Source of the DNA: Bimuria novae-zelandiae CBS 107.79 | Taxonomy: Eukaryota; Ascomycota; Dothideomycetes; Pleosporales; Didymosphaeriaceae | Assembly: GCA_010015655.1 (NCBI GenBank) | Contig: ML976740.1 | Span: 60,725 to 124,724 of the forward strand | Direction of reading: 5' to 3' | Length of the DNA stretch: 64,000 nt | Shown: positions 46,795 through 58,775 of the stretch, piece by piece | Position numbering within the stretch: the stretch's first letter is position 1 | How the letters are laid out: the number at the start of each line of letters is the position of its first letter | Position numbers and translations under genes: made by a program | The notes under the pieces: generated by a model | Databases searched by the model: none | Seen by the model: the letters and a program-made list of their open reading frames with translations, nothing else | What the model was told of the DNA's origin: nothing

Positions 46795-49468
46795 TCACCG
46801 TCTCGCTTCGCCCTTGTGCGCTTCAAAGGCGGTCGGGGCAGGAGGCACCACAGGACCCTTCACACCTCCAGCGTCGCCGTGAGGCTCAATGAGCCCCGGA
46901 ACCCTGCCGTGCTCACCACCAAAGTACTTGTGGAAATCTTGCGGGTCCTCGAACGGCCGTGGACCGAGTAGACGAATCATATCCTCGCGGCCCAACATTT
47001 CCTTCTTCAGCAACTCCTCTGCGACGAGGCTAACCTCGTGTTTCTTCTCGGTCAAGAGATCTTTGCACTGCTGGTAGGCTTCGTCCACGATACGTTTAAC
47101 TTCGATGTCAATGTTCTTGGCGGTCTCCTCGGAGAATGGCTTCTGGATCTGGTTTTGCTGGTCGTCCTCGTAGTAGATGTAGCCAATCTTCTTTGTCATG
47201 CCCCACTTCGTGACCATCATGGTGGCCATCTGGGTGACTTTGCGGAAGTCGTCCGATGCACCTGACGTGACCGTCTCGAAGTGCAGTTCCTCCGAGACGC
47301 GACCACCAAGTGTCATCGCCATGCGGTCCATGAGTTGATTGACGTTCATGAGGTATGTGTCACCGGCAGGAAGATACTGGGCATAACCTAGCGCACCCTG
47401 GCCACGAGGGATGATGGAGACCTTGAGCAGCGGGTCCGCCCACTTGAAGTACCAGCCACAGATGGCGTGGCCAGCTTCGTGATAGGCAACGGTCTTCTTC
47501 TCCTCAGGCTTAAGAACAAGTGACTTCTTCTCGAGACCGCCGATGACGCGCTCGATGGCAGATTCGAAATGCACCATGGTTACAGATTCGGCGGCATGGC
47601 GAGCAGCTGTGGCATGTTAGTATGCGATTGACGAACTATGGTATCAGAAATAGCGTACCGATCAAAGCAGCTTCGTTGACACAGTTGGCAATGTCAGCAC
47701 CAGAGAAACCGGGGGTGAGCGCAGCCAGTCTACCTTGGAGGAACTCAATGTCCTCCTTGGTAACGATCTTCTTCAGATGCACGGCGAAAATCTGGGCACG
47801 ACCCTCCATGGTCGGACGGTCGATGTTGATGTGTCGGTCGAATCGACCAGGTCTCATAAGCGCCTTGTCTAGAACGTCTGGTCTGTTGGTACCAGCAAGC
47901 ACGACAACCTGCTCGGTGGTGTTGAAACCGTCCATCTCGGTAAGAATCTGATTGAGTGTAGCTTCACGCTCATCGTTACCGCCACCGAAATTCTGCTTAG
48001 CCCTGGATCGACCAATGGCATCGATCTCATCGATGAAGATGATGCATGGCGTGCTCTTCCTGGCGTTGGCGAAGAGATCTCGTACACGAGACGCACCAAC
48101 ACCGACGAACATCTCGACGAACTCGGAACCGGAGACACTGAAGAAGGGAACACCTGACTCTCCAGCGGTGGCCTTGGCAAGCAACGTTTTACCGGTACCC
48201 GGAGGTCCAGACAAGATGGCACCACGAGGAATCTTGGCACCGAGCTTTTGGAAGCGGGCAGGCTCCTTGAGGAAGGAAACGAATTCGGTGATTTCCTGCT
48301 TCGCCTCGTCCATACCAGCGACGTCGGCGAACTTGACCTTGACGTCTGTCTCGTGATTGAACTTCTTGGCGCGGCTTCGGCCCATGCCAAAGATGCCGCT
48401 GTTTCCGCCAGCGCCGCCTCCGGCGCGTCGAGTGAAGTAGAACAGTGAGCCAAGCAAAAGCAACGTGGGGCCGAAAGAAAGCAGTGTGCCGAGCCAGGAG
48501 ACTTCGTTTGCATAGGAAACGGGAATGCGCTCATGGCTAGGGATGCGCAGCTCGTCCTGGGCGCTTTCCATCTTGCGCTCGAAAGATTCTACGGATCCGA
48601 TGGTGAAGTAGTAGAAGAAGTTCTGGCTGGCAGCGGGCGACTCGGGGTACATGGATGCGACGGCCTCACGGTGCAGATGCACCTTGGCCCTATTGCCGTT
48701 GATGATGACAATCTTCTCGACCAGACCCTTGTCCAGGAAAGTGTTCCTGAACTCTTGCCACGTGATTTCCTTTGTGTTCTCGCCGGGCATGATCATGCGG
48801 TATGTCAACCACGCGAGAACGGCGGTGACAAATGTGGTGTTCCAGTCCATGTTCTGCGGGGTGCCGAACTGGGGACCACCCTTCTGGTCCGACTTCTGCT
48901 TGTCTCCTTGGGGCTGTCCTGGCCCCGGGTCGTGTGCGCCCGACTTCTGCTGCGGCTCTTCCGAACTGGCCTTCAGCTGGTCCTCGGCCGTTTTGCGTGC
49001 GAACTTGGAGGTCAAGCGCGAGATCTTGGCGGCCGTGGCCAGATCCAGCTTCTCGCCCCGCTTCAGTCTCTCCATCTCGTCGCGCAGCTCCTGAGGGATC
49101 CCCGTCTTCTTGATTTCGTTTACGGCATCCCGCATGGCCTGCTTCTGCGCCTTGGGCACGCCCATGGATACGAAGTCGACCAGCTGGTCCAGGAGCTTCT
49201 CCTCCTCTTGCGACAGCTTCGACGTCTTGAGGCTTGCATCCTGCTTCTCTGCCGGTTTACTGTCCTTGACTACCTCATCTTTCTTCTTGTCCTGGGGCTC
49301 CTTGGACGGCCCGGTGGCGAATAACCGCGAGTGCTGCTGGGCATATATGCATTGGGGAGCCGGTATCCGCCGGCGGACAGCAAAAGGCGGTCGCGATGCG
49401 GTGCGGAGGCTGTTACGTGTGGACGAGAGTCGGGCGATTTGACCGGAGCGGCGGAGGAGCGTGGACAT
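46795..49468 (-). CDS. Mitochondrial inner-membrane m-AAA protease (Yta12/Afg3 type)
   Basis: ATP-dependent zinc metalloprotease that degrades and processes inner-membrane proteins on the matrix side. Exons 49468-47659 and 47606-46795 (52-nt intron with CTAAC) give 873 residues. Visible: a basic Arg/Ser-rich mitochondrial presequence ([20 protein letters not shown]), two membrane helices ([32 protein letters not shown]), Walker [14 protein letters not shown], Walker [12 protein letters not shown], the second region of homology ([18 protein letters not shown]) and the zinc site HEAGH. The gene looks intact. Yeast has two paralogues, and this sequence alone does not say which it equals; Neurospora uses one such subunit. 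The 3' flank converges with the MFS gene. Confidence 0.95.
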
Positions 49469-50136
49469 GGCGGGGCAGAGGTTGGGAATGCGCGCCTCGA
49501 CAGTCTACCATGCACTGCCGGAGGGTGGGTGCGAGTGCAAGTGGCGCGTGGGTGATGGGGCGACGGGCGGCGTTTGGCCTCTGGTGATGTCGTCGAAATC
49601 AATCGACCGTCCGAATTTCGCCGCGGCAGATGACTAAGAAGGCGTCCTGCCACCACCTCAAATGTTAAAATGCTGTCTCTCACGCACTTGGTGACATGAG
49701 ACACTTACCACTCGTGAGTACAGGCAGCGTCCTCATAGAGTGTAGACATGCTCCTGCACTTGTGGCCTTTACAGATCACGTGGAAGGCGCTACTTAGGTA
49801 GCCTGGCGAGTTGCCTGAGGTCCCGCAGCGCCAGCTCCACGACCACGCAGATTCCATAATCCCGTCTTCTCGCATAAGAAAGCAGACAGCATGCGTTGCT
49901 CATCGCAGGATAACAACCAATGATGATCGCAAACAAGTGCCAAGCTGTCGCACACGCGTCACTCCACCCTTCAGCCATCACTCACCGGACGGCTGAGCCA
50001 CCCCGCAACACAACCGCTTCTGCATTCCACCATATCTGATAGCACCCATAGGCCATATATATTGCCTGCAGAACGTCGCTCGTCAACTAATACAGTTCTT
50101 CACATCAGCTTTGAATAGTTTTAGTTACATCGCACC
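49469..50136. other. Divergent promoter region
   Basis: 668 bp between the start codons of the m-AAA protease (minus) and the LysM gene (plus). GC content is normal and I see no further gene. A TATATATT stretch lies about 80 bp upstream of the LysM start. Confidence 0.55.
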
Positions 50137-50703
50137 ATGGGTCGCTGGGCAGACCGCGACAGCGTAAGCTCCACCTCCTCCAGCTATCCAAGTGTAGACG
50201 ACTGATTCAGCTCCCAGGACGAGGAGCGCCTTCCTGAAGGCTTCCAACGCATCGGCTACGATGCCGACACCCAAACCTACACGTTCCGCGCTCCCGACGG
50301 CACCATCTACGAATCCGCCGAAGGCAACCGCTACGGCGAGCTCTATCCGCAGGACCAGCGACCGTTCCTCAGCCAGCCCGAGGTCGAAGCCCACAATGCA
50401 CAGCTCAAGAAGAGCAACCGCGAAAGCGTTAAGATGATGCTCCCGTTCGCACTCCTCGTCATTGTCTTCTTGCTTGCCATGTTCCGCTTCCTTGGCGGCG
50501 CTGGATCTGGGGCTGACGATAAGCCTCCGCAGATTACCTGTGCTGAGGGTGCCAGGGTGGTTGAGATTGAGAAAGGCGACACCTGCTGGGCCATTGCCGA
50601 AGCGCATGGTCTGGGTGTAGAACAGTTATTGGGGATGGAGGGAAATGATGGGTTGGATTGCGATGGGTTGAGACCCGGACACGGCATCTGTGTGCCGGCG
50701 TAG
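50137..50703 (+). CDS. Membrane-anchored LysM-domain protein
   Basis: Start ATG 50137. A 54-nt intron (50164-50217) removes an in-frame TGA and joins MGRWADRDS to DEERLPEGFQRIGYDADTQT, giving 170 residues. One membrane helix (MLPFALLVIVFLLAMFRFLG, about residues 90-110) is followed by a short linker and a C-terminal LysM module (VVEIEKGDTCWAIAEAHGLG ... HGICVPA) with four cysteines, as in fungal LysM domains. The topology suggests a cytosolic N-terminus and an outer LysM that could bind chitin-type glycans; binding is inference. Small anchored LysM proteins of this kind recur in ascomycetes, with no well-established role that I know. Confidence 0.8.
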
Positions 50704-51119
50704 GTCGACACCAAGGTTTGTGTAGAGTGTTATACCTATCGGTGTGTATGGACATTTACAGGCTGATTCTGCATGGTACCTACTTACGCGTAGCATTTGG
50801 GAGTTTATAGCTAGGATAGATTAAAACATGAAGTTTGCGGTACCTGTTAATTCACACGTTTCGTTCAATATTATCCGCATTCAATTTGACAGAAATCATT
50901 TGCTGTTGCTGTTACTGTTGCACTCGTAATCTCGCCCCTTCCGTGAGTGGCCGATGACGACCCGACCATGCCCGAAAAAGACGGCTCTCGCCAAGCTTTT
51001 GCGTTCTCCAAGCTCTCCGCCGCAACACCTAACTCCCACCACGAACGCGCACTGCAACCCCCCTCGCCCCCTCGACACGGCGCACCCGTACTCTCCGCTC
51101 AATCGCATACACCGACACA
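50704..51119. other. Intergenic region upstream of QCR8
   Basis: 416 bp with no gene. The last 180 bp is C-rich, consistent with a promoter and 5' leader. Confidence 0.5.
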
Positions 51120-51723
51120 ATGGCCGGCGGATCCGAATCGAACGGCGCACGCCATAAAGCCACGTACGTTCCTCAGCAGCTCCTCCGTCACCGAGTGCCA
51201 CGAAATATCGCACCATCCGCCTCGCCCATCCATTGGCATCTCCACAAAGCACATTCGATCATTACAAAAAGGATATAGGGAACCATAGGCTAATTGGTCC
51301 GTGTAGATGGCACATCGGCGGCTGGGGCAACCCGTACGAGGGCGGAGGCCAGCCCGGCAAGGGCATCGTGTCCTACGCTCTTTCCAACAACCGTCAGCGT
51401 CCGTTCGCTGGTTTCTTTACCAAGGGCGTGTGGAATACCGTGAGGAGAGGACGCAACCAGATCCTTTATGTGGTGCCGCCTTTCATTCTGGCTTACAGCG
51501 CCATGCAGTGGGCTATTGAGAGGTACGTCTGACGTTGCCGAAGTACATGAGGGCGGTGAGAGTGTGTCAAAATGCACGAAAAGAAGGCAATAGGACGTTG
51601 GAAATCGTGAGACGTGGGGCGGTGACAGTTGGACCGAGATCTTAGCAATGCGGCTAACCTCGGTGCAGAAACGAATACCTCAACTCCAAGGCCGGCCGTG
51701 CTGAGTTCGCCGACGAGGAGTAA
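51120..51723 (+). CDS. QCR8: Ubiquinol-cytochrome c reductase subunit 8 (complex III)
   Basis: Small structural subunit of respiratory complex III, with one membrane helix. Exons 51120-51163, 51307-51522 and 51669-51723 give 104 residues: MAGGSESNGARHKA, then WHIGGWGNPYEGGGQPGKGI, VSYALSNNRQRPFAGFFTKG, a helix region ILYVVPPFILAYSAMQWAIE and the conserved end NEYLNSKAGRAEFADEE. The introns (143 and 146 nt) are long for this window, and both splice-joined codons restore the expected residues. The gene appears intact and is a core housekeeping gene, so this block is ordinary chromosome. Confidence 0.95.
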
Positions 51724-52189
51724 AGAGTAAGACAGCGAACGAGCGGGAGGCGGTTAGGGAGATGAACTGTACGACTACGATGTTCTACCAAGTGGAGGTC
51801 GACAGGGCGAGACAACATCCTACTGGGAGCCAACCGTTTTTCTTCCAGACACCCATCACCGGCCGATACTGAGCAACTGAAACCAGCAACTGCATCCTGT
51901 GTATAGATTTCATACGAGTATTTCCGAAGCCTTCCGTCGCCTTGCCGTTCCTCTACTGCATCCTCCACATTTCGTATGTTCTCACCTATTGATTCTCAGC
52001 CAAATGTGCGTGTTTACTCTAGCTTTATCTTTCCGGAAGCTCCAATAGTACAGCACCATTTAACGCATATATGACCGAATGCGGGGTTCGAACAGTTCAT
52101 GCTTCTCCTCACTGTCCCATCCGCAGATTGGACTCTTCATTGGCTTCGGCTCTCATATGTGCCTTTTGTCGCCCTCGTGTCATATCCTA
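51724..52189. other. 3' flank of QCR8, no gene
   Basis: Normal composition, no domain in any frame. Confidence 0.5.
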
Positions 52190-52510
52190 TATCTACCCGC
52201 CTACAAGGCAAAGTAGCCATCGTCACCAGCGGAGGGCCCGACTTCAGTGCCGGCATTGTTCGCAAATTCGTACAAGCCGCGCCCACGACCGAAAGTGGTG
52301 TTGTTTGTCAACTTCGGCCGAGCAGGCCTGAGGCATTGTTCGCAAATTCGTACAAGCCGCGCCCACGACCGAAAGTGGTGTTGTTTGTCAACTTCGGCCG
52401 AGCAGGCCTGAGAAACCGTTGAAAATGCGACGCGTTTTTTGGCAAGTGAGGAAGCGGGGTTGTTGGCGGGATGCGGGAGGCTTCAAGGACTAGAAGTGTG
52501 CTAATGCGTG
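52190..52510 (+). pseudogene. Relic of a short-chain dehydrogenase/reductase
   Basis: The plus strand reads RLQGKVAIVTSGGPDFSAGI with VRKFVQ, which resembles the Rossmann nucleotide-binding start of an SDR, followed in another frame by KVVLFVNFGRAG. A later stretch, TRFLASEEAGLLAGCGRLQG (about 52430-52490), resembles the SDR C-terminal FLASDEAxFVTG motif. The middle of the enzyme, including the YxxxK catalytic site, is missing, and an 80-bp tandem duplication disrupts the frame. Assignment rests on short motifs. Confidence 0.5.
52252..52411. repeat. Perfect 80-bp tandem duplication
   Basis: 52252-52331 is repeated directly at 52332-52411 with no mismatch by eye. 80 is not a multiple of three, so it shifts the SDR-like frame. 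Confidence 0.95.
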
Positions 52511-52511
52511 A

Positions 52512-53366
52512 CAGAGAGTTTGCATACATGTCGACAGTGGCAGGAGTTTGTTGCGAGGCCTGCCTATCGCTCAAGCTCTGCAAGTTTGCACGGTTCCAGC
52601 GATACCCTCGTCGAATCCCAAGAGAAACTAGAATGTGCGGCAGTCAGGGCCCCGCGAGAGACTGTGAATGTGAAGATAACATTCAGAGCGCCAAAATTAG
52701 GCACGTTACCTTTCGACCTTAACACCCACTCCCCTCTTTCATGTCAGCACGCCTGGTACACAAGTCCCCACAATTGCTCGCAAAAGAACGTCATGTGACC
52801 CCTGCAACAGACTTCTGGGCGTTGGGAAGTTGGAACTATACTACGTTAAAATTCAAGGATCACGGAAGGGGCGTCAGCCGCCCTCACCGTTCAAAGGCTC
52901 CGCTAGCTATTTCGTTGAAAAGAGCGGCTAATTGACGCTTCATTGAGATGGCAGCCGCGTGCGGCACAGTGCAGGTGGATCTCGGACGGACAACCTGTCG
53001 TTCACGGAACTTGCGGCAAAACAACCGCCCGTGGACCCCGGACTTGCTGCTGTCATCATTTAGTGTAAATTTAACATCTGGATGATTTTCCAGAACGGAA
53101 GGTTTGTACGACTTTCCGATCCGCTTGTACCCGCCGAGCTTTCGATATGCACGCTGGCGGCCCACGCTGCATTCACACTGCAATGTAAGTCGAAGGAAGT
53201 CGCGCTAGTAATCTACATGGGGCTTCACTTTTGACCTAACTAGAAGGCTAGCAATGCGTACACGTCGTACAAGTCCCGCGACCAAGCCACCGTGGGCTTT
53301 CGCGCATCTCGCTTTTCTGGTCCTCACTTGTACAATTGAAGGAAATTTTCTCATCGAGCTGTCGTC
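52512..53366. other. Intergenic region upstream of P450-1
   Basis: No recognisable gene; short frames on both strands are not domain-bearing. It contains the promoter of the P450 that starts at 53367. Confidence 0.5.
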
Positions 53367-55086
53367 ATGGCTATTCTAACTGAGCATGGCTCCCAGCGAG
53401 ACCTCCTCGTGTCTGCGTTCACTCTGTCGTGCTTTGTAGCAGTCGCCTACGGCATCGTCAGACTGCTCCTGGTGGGTAGGAGGCCCGCTGGCCTGCCGCC
53501 AGGGCCCAGGACTTTGCCGCTCATCGGAAACCTGCACCTTATGCCTACCTTCAAACCATACAAAGTGTTCGCTGAATGGGGACTGAAATATGGTCCCCTG
53601 TATTCTCTCATGGTCGGGTCAAACCCACTCATCTTGATCCAATCGCACAAAATCGCAAAGGATTTGCTGGACAGGAGAGGCGCAAACTACTCTTCGAGAC
53701 CGGATCTCTACATTTTGTCAGAGTTAGCTAGTCGCGGATTGCGCCAGGTGGCTATGGTACGTGTGACGATATCATGCTGTCGTTGCCAAATTCATTTCGA
53801 TACAGAAATACAACCAGACATGGCGCCAGATCCACCGCATCAACCACAAGATTCTGAACGCAAAAGCGGTTCGAGCATACACGCCTTACCAACACCTAGA
53901 AAATAGGCAGATGTTGGTGGATTTGCTCGATACTCCAGCGGCGCATAAGCGCCACATCCAGCGTTATTCGAACGCCGTCACATGCCAGATGGTATACGGC
54001 TTCCGCACGACGTCCTGGGAAGACCCCAAGCTTCAGAGCGTCGTTCAGATATTTTCTGACGTCTGCACTCTTGGTGTTACGATTCCCGCCCGGCTGATGG
54101 ACTGTTATCCCATTTTCCAGAAGATCCCAAAGCGCTGGTTATCTGTATGCCGCGAGGCAATGGACCTTGATAAGCGATGCATTTCTACCTTCTTAGGGCG
54201 CTGGCTTGAAGGCAAGGAAAAGGTTCTGACGGACAAGGCCGTACCATGTTTCTGCGCAGGCCTAGTCCAGGCGCAGAAAGACGAAGGCTTCTCGGATGAG
54301 CTGGCGAGCTATATTGCCGGAGATATTGTCGAGGCTGGAAGTAGCACGACTTCTGACGAGCTTTTCGGGTTCCTCATGGCCATGTGCACACACCCCGATG
54401 TTCAGCGCAGAGCCCAGCAGGAGCTCGATGCCGTGATCGGCACAGACCGCCTGCCTACTCTCGAAGATTGGGACAGGCTACCGTACATCCGCGGCTGTGT
54501 CAAGGAAACACTGCGTTGGATGCCCACGACGGCTTTATTGGTCCCTCACTCGCCAATCAAGGACGACATTTACCAAGGCATGCTCATTCCTGCCGGTTCA
54601 GCAGTAGTGATCAATGTCTGGGCCTTGAACATGGACCCCACTGCGTGGCCCGATCCGCACCGCTTTGATCCTCTACGCTTCCAGCACGATCTCCGATCGG
54701 AGCACGAAATTGCGACCACTGCCGAACTGACTCATCCACGCCATAACTACGTCTTTGGCGCGGGCCGTCGGCTGTGTCAAGGCATGCATGTGGCTGAAAG
54801 GAGTCTCTTCCTAGCCATGGCTACGATGCTTTGGGGCTTCAATATCACAACGCCGGACCCCAGAAAGATTGACACTGAAGATTTAAGGGGTGGGCTGGCA
54901 GTGGTGCCGGCACCGTTTGACTGCCATGTCACGCCGAGGGATGCGAAGCGGACAGATGTGATGAGGAAGGAATGGAAGGAGCAGCAGGAACAGTTCTTGG
55001 ACCCAATCACAAAGCAGTGGGCTAGGGTACCGGAAGGATTGCCATTGAGTACATATAGCGCGGATGCCCTACCTAAGGCATGGTGA
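53367..55086 (+). CDS. Cytochrome P450 monooxygenase 1 (class E, CYP64/OrdA-like)
   Basis: A microsomal haem monooxygenase. Exons 53367-53756 and 53806-55086 (49-nt intron) give 556 residues. Visible: an N-terminal signal-anchor helix (LLVSAFTLSCFVAVAYGIVR), a proline-rich hinge (GLPPGPRTLPLIGN), the I-helix oxygen-binding motif EAGSSTTSD, K-helix KETLRW (ExxR), FDPLRF and the haem-binding FGAGRRLCQGMH with its Cys. The layout matches fungal P450s annotated as O-methylsterigmatocystin oxidoreductase-like, but the true substrate is unknown. It appears intact. No biosynthetic core enzyme is visible nearby, so membership in a metabolite cluster is unsupported. Confidence 0.92.
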
Positions 55087-56250
55087 ATACATCAGGCGTA
55101 GCAGCCCTGGCTGGGGAGCTACGCGCTGTCGTAAGGGATGATTTACGGTCAAAACGATAATTTCATGCGTTTTTGCCTTGCGTCGAGAGCTGTTGCTCTT
55201 GGAGAAGGAAGGATTCTTGGCTTAGGACGCGGAATATGGAACTTCTTCCGAGGGTGGAGCATTATAAACGCAAACTTACTGGCCCGGAACAATGCAGTCG
55301 CATGATGTTTGTGCTCGGGTCGGGCGTGATCAGTCTATGAAGGATAATGATACACCCCTCTATCTTAGTATGAAAGTCCGCCACAGTGTAGTATTTGCTC
55401 CTGTATGGAGTATCAGTTGAACTGTCTAAAGGGAATAAGCGCGGCTAAACATGCGCGGTCCGCGCTCTTATTAAACGGTCCAATTAGCCGTCCACGCCAC
55501 GGAAGTGTCCCGATGCACTGTTTCCCCGATGCGGCGCGCCCTCACCGATCATTAAGCGTGCCGCGTGCCAAGTCCCATATCCGTCGAGTTGCAGTTTGAT
55601 TAATTGTATTAAGAAGATATAGGGAGAGCAAGCATCGACCACAAGTCTGGCCACCACACGCTCTCCAAACCAGTCAGGCGTAGAACTACAAATTCAGAGC
55701 ATGTCCGGACTCCACACATATTGCGTAATTATTACACGTAATCTCCACTCGCGCTCGTGGGTATTTCTCCAGATACCCATCCTCACCCCATGACGAGGTT
55801 CGGACTTCATGCACATTCCGGATCCTTCTGCATCCCTCATCCCACGTTGTAGGAGGACTAACGGAACGCATGACCCACACCATCCACTCCTAGTGGGCCA
55901 TGGGTGAGCAGCCCCGGCATGTATTCCGCCGTTATCAGGCCAGGAAGCTTGCAAGGGTAGATCCCGAGCGGTCCCCGAGACTAGTGCGGATGAATGTACG
56001 GAATTACGAGTAATGTCACAACTTGATCCTTCCCGAGCCGGGTCCAGCCGTTCACCCTAAGCGGAAAGAGTTCGCCGTTCGAGAGTCAGGAGCCACGAAG
56101 TCTCCTGCATTACGTCGGGAAGCCACAGAGTCGATAACAAGTTGTGGGAAGAGCTCGGCATGTACAAGCACCTTCAAGATATACAGTCTAAAAACCACCT
56201 CACGAAAGGTTTTTCAGATAAGCTCTGGCACTGATGCATACAATTTGAGG
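55087..56250. other. Intergenic region between the two P450 genes
   Basis: About 1.16 kb between two converging P450 genes, with no domain-bearing frame. GC content is normal and there is no RIP signature. Confidence 0.55.
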
Positions 56251-58189
56251 TTACATCGGGTCAGCACTGACGTGTTTGATCCTGACTCCTTTGCTGTGGT
56301 CGGATGCTTTCCCTGTAAAGCAATCCCGCACAACCTTGACATCGCGTTCGTACAAGGTATCATGCAGAACAAAGTCAGTGTGACGAAAGAAGACCGCGAA
56401 TCCAATGTACAGGGTCACCCACGCAGTGCTTCAAGCATTAGTGCGACAATGCTCAGGAAGGAGCGGAGGTGACTCACTTGAGACCTAGGCACATGCGACT
56501 TCCGCGCCCAAAAGGTAGGAAGTACCGATTTATGCGGTCAAGGCTTGGGTTATCCGAGAGCCAGCGTTCGGGCCGGAAGGCTTCTGGATCTTCGAAAATT
56601 TCTGGGTCGAGGAGGATGTCGCGCAGCGTCATTCCGACGGCAGACTGGAAGTCATCAGCCTCGTTAGTCGCATGGGATTGTGAGATACATTACGAACACC
56701 GGCTGGGATTGCCCACTCTTGGTAGTGAAGGTCATCACGCGGAGACACAACAGACAGTCTCGAAGTCTGCAATGCTGAAAGTCGCATTGTTTCCTTGATG
56801 ACGGCAGTCTAAAGGACCGTTAATTCAGCGTTCCTTGGAGCACAATGCATCGTAAACTCGACACCTACCAACCACGGTAACTTCTCCAGTTTTTGTAAAG
56901 AGGGTCTACTATCCAGCGTTGGCATGGCCTGCAGAAGTTCATCGTACAGACGGGGCGTGATCTTTGTTTTATCGGACAGAACAAAGAAAACACCGTTGGT
57001 GAGGATCCTTGCAGTAGTGTCGCTGCCAGCGACCAGCACGACGAACCCTTCCTGCGAGATCCGTTCCGGTCGTTTTTCTTGTTCACTCAGTCCTGAAAAC
57101 GAGAGTATAGTCCGATACAGCTCATGTGTTGGACGAGCTCCTTTACTGACCCCCACATGCTGTGAATGAAAAGCTACTGCTTCGGTTGCCTGCTCCAGCA
57201 TGTCCTGTAACCGGGTAGTTAGTCGATTTCATCCTACCAGAAAGGCTCAGAGCCTCACCTTCCTGACTTTGAGTAGTTTCGATAATTCCGGGGTCAGCCT
57301 CTCCAGAACCCATATGGGAAGTTTACTCGCCAGTGGAATGAACCATGGGAACTGCTTAGAAAAAGGCGTCCCTGTGGCCACAGCGTTCACTGTTTCCGCC
57401 CAGGCTTGGGCCAGCTTTTCGTCTCTAAGTAGGCCCATGCCTTTCCCAAGGAAGCTATCGGTAAGAGAGTCACAGTTCATAGTTAGCCAATTGACCTGAA
57501 TCTCGGCATAGCCTTGGTGTTTAATTTGTTTGCGGACGTTCTGCAACATCGTCAAAACATTCTTGTAGATTAGATCCGTTGAGGAGGCGGCGGCCGCTTT
57601 AGAAAAGAGCGGAGATATGGAGGCCCGACGCTTGCGATGGACATCATGGAGTGAGGTCCCAAAGCCTGACCAGGTCAACCTTGGTTGGGTAGATTTTTGC
57701 AGAGCTATTGCAAACCTGAGCCAGGGGCACCTGCCATCAAAGCGGCCGGAGTGTATTTATCACGAATCCCCTTTGATGAACGTCAGCATCGCCAAATCGC
57801 CTCATTCAAAGAACCCACCCGTGCTGGGGTGACGTAGAGGACATCGATCCATTCAGGGTCGTCGACGTGCAACTCTTCAGGATTGATTCGCACGATATGT
57901 CCTTCGATCGAATAAGCACCGGATTATAGCACGCGACTTGACCAAATTCACCATAGATCTTGTGCAATCGCTTCAATTCCAGAAAAAAGGTCCCGGGACG
58001 ATGGGGTCGCAGATCGTAATACGCCTCATACCATCTCGTTGCAGCGGCGATCTTTGGTCCCGGGAACTTCGCCAAAGGATGAAGAAAAATGCGGTATATG
58101 ATCTTCGCTATCTGATACAGCGCAAGTACTGTCACGAGTGTGGCCCATAAGGAAAGCATTCTTGCTGGAGATTCCGTGTTCCTGACCAT
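56251..58189 (-). CDS. Cytochrome P450 monooxygenase 2 (eight exons)
   Basis: Exons by frame and splice sites: 58189-57952, 57901-57819, 57770-57716, 57665-57259, 57204-56869, 56808-56698, 56644-56478, 56428-56251; total 1575 nt, 524 residues. The internal ATG at 58159 (MLSLWATLVTVLALYQIAKI) is an equally good start. Visible: a signal anchor, FLHPLAKFPGPKIAAATRWY, HDVHRKRRASISPLFSK (C-helix), the I-helix VAGSDTTA, ExxR in KETMRLS, EAFRPERW and haem-binding FGRGSRMCLG. The end reads GVRIKHVSADPM. It looks intact despite lying 0.6 kb from a RIPed transposon. It is not closely related to P450-1: the intron number and I-helix differ. Substrate unknown. Confidence 0.85.
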
Positions 58190-58775
58190 GTCTGTATGTA
58201 CTCGCAATAAAGTGTTGATCCTGGTGACTAACACACGAATCAATCCGCCAGTCACATACAGAACTGCAGGTTTAAGCGGAACCAGACAAATCACGTCCAA
58301 TCATTTACGTTTTGATGTTTGCTGTCCGCATGGGACTAATTGCGACCCCTTACCAGTGTCGTCACACTGTCAAATCTGGAATTGCCCCGAGCGCCAGCCA
58401 ACCTACCTATGGTAATGCATGTCCCGCGTTCGTGCTACGGCTATGTATCTTTCGGCGCAAAAGCAGTTCATCAAAGAATAATATGTCGGAGCAGGAATCA
58501 TCTATACCATAGTTAGGAGCTCCACACATGTGCAGCATAAGGCACAATGCGGCACAGTTCTTGCGGCATATCAGAGAGAGATATTCAAAAGCTGGGGTAA
58601 TGCTAGAATACGAACACCGGAATGATGTTCTATCAGGAGGAAGGAGATCCGCCGAGCCGCGCGGCGTACCGGCTAAATCATCCCTGGGAGCTGCAAGCAC
58701 GCGCGTGCGATACGACACGGGGTGTAACAACACGGCAGAGCCGGTATACGTACGATATATAGGCGAAAAGTAGTA
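58190..58775. other. Promoter side of P450-2, up to transposon
   Basis: 586 bp of normal composition without a gene. It ends at the TA target site of the pogo element. Confidence 0.5.

Noticed and set aside
47869..48534. Second minus-strand frame (221 codons) within the m-AAA gene
   Set aside because: Out-of-frame shadow of the AAA domain.
48533..49324. Plus-strand 263-codon open frame opposite the m-AAA protease
   Set aside because: It mirrors conserved coding sequence on the other strand and is Leu/Gly/Val-biased in the way antisense of a real gene usually is.
55087..56250. Secondary-metabolite cluster around the two P450s and the MFS gene
   Set aside because: No core synthase, regulator or tailoring set is visible, housekeeping genes lie between, and the MFS type is a nutrient-type anion symporter.
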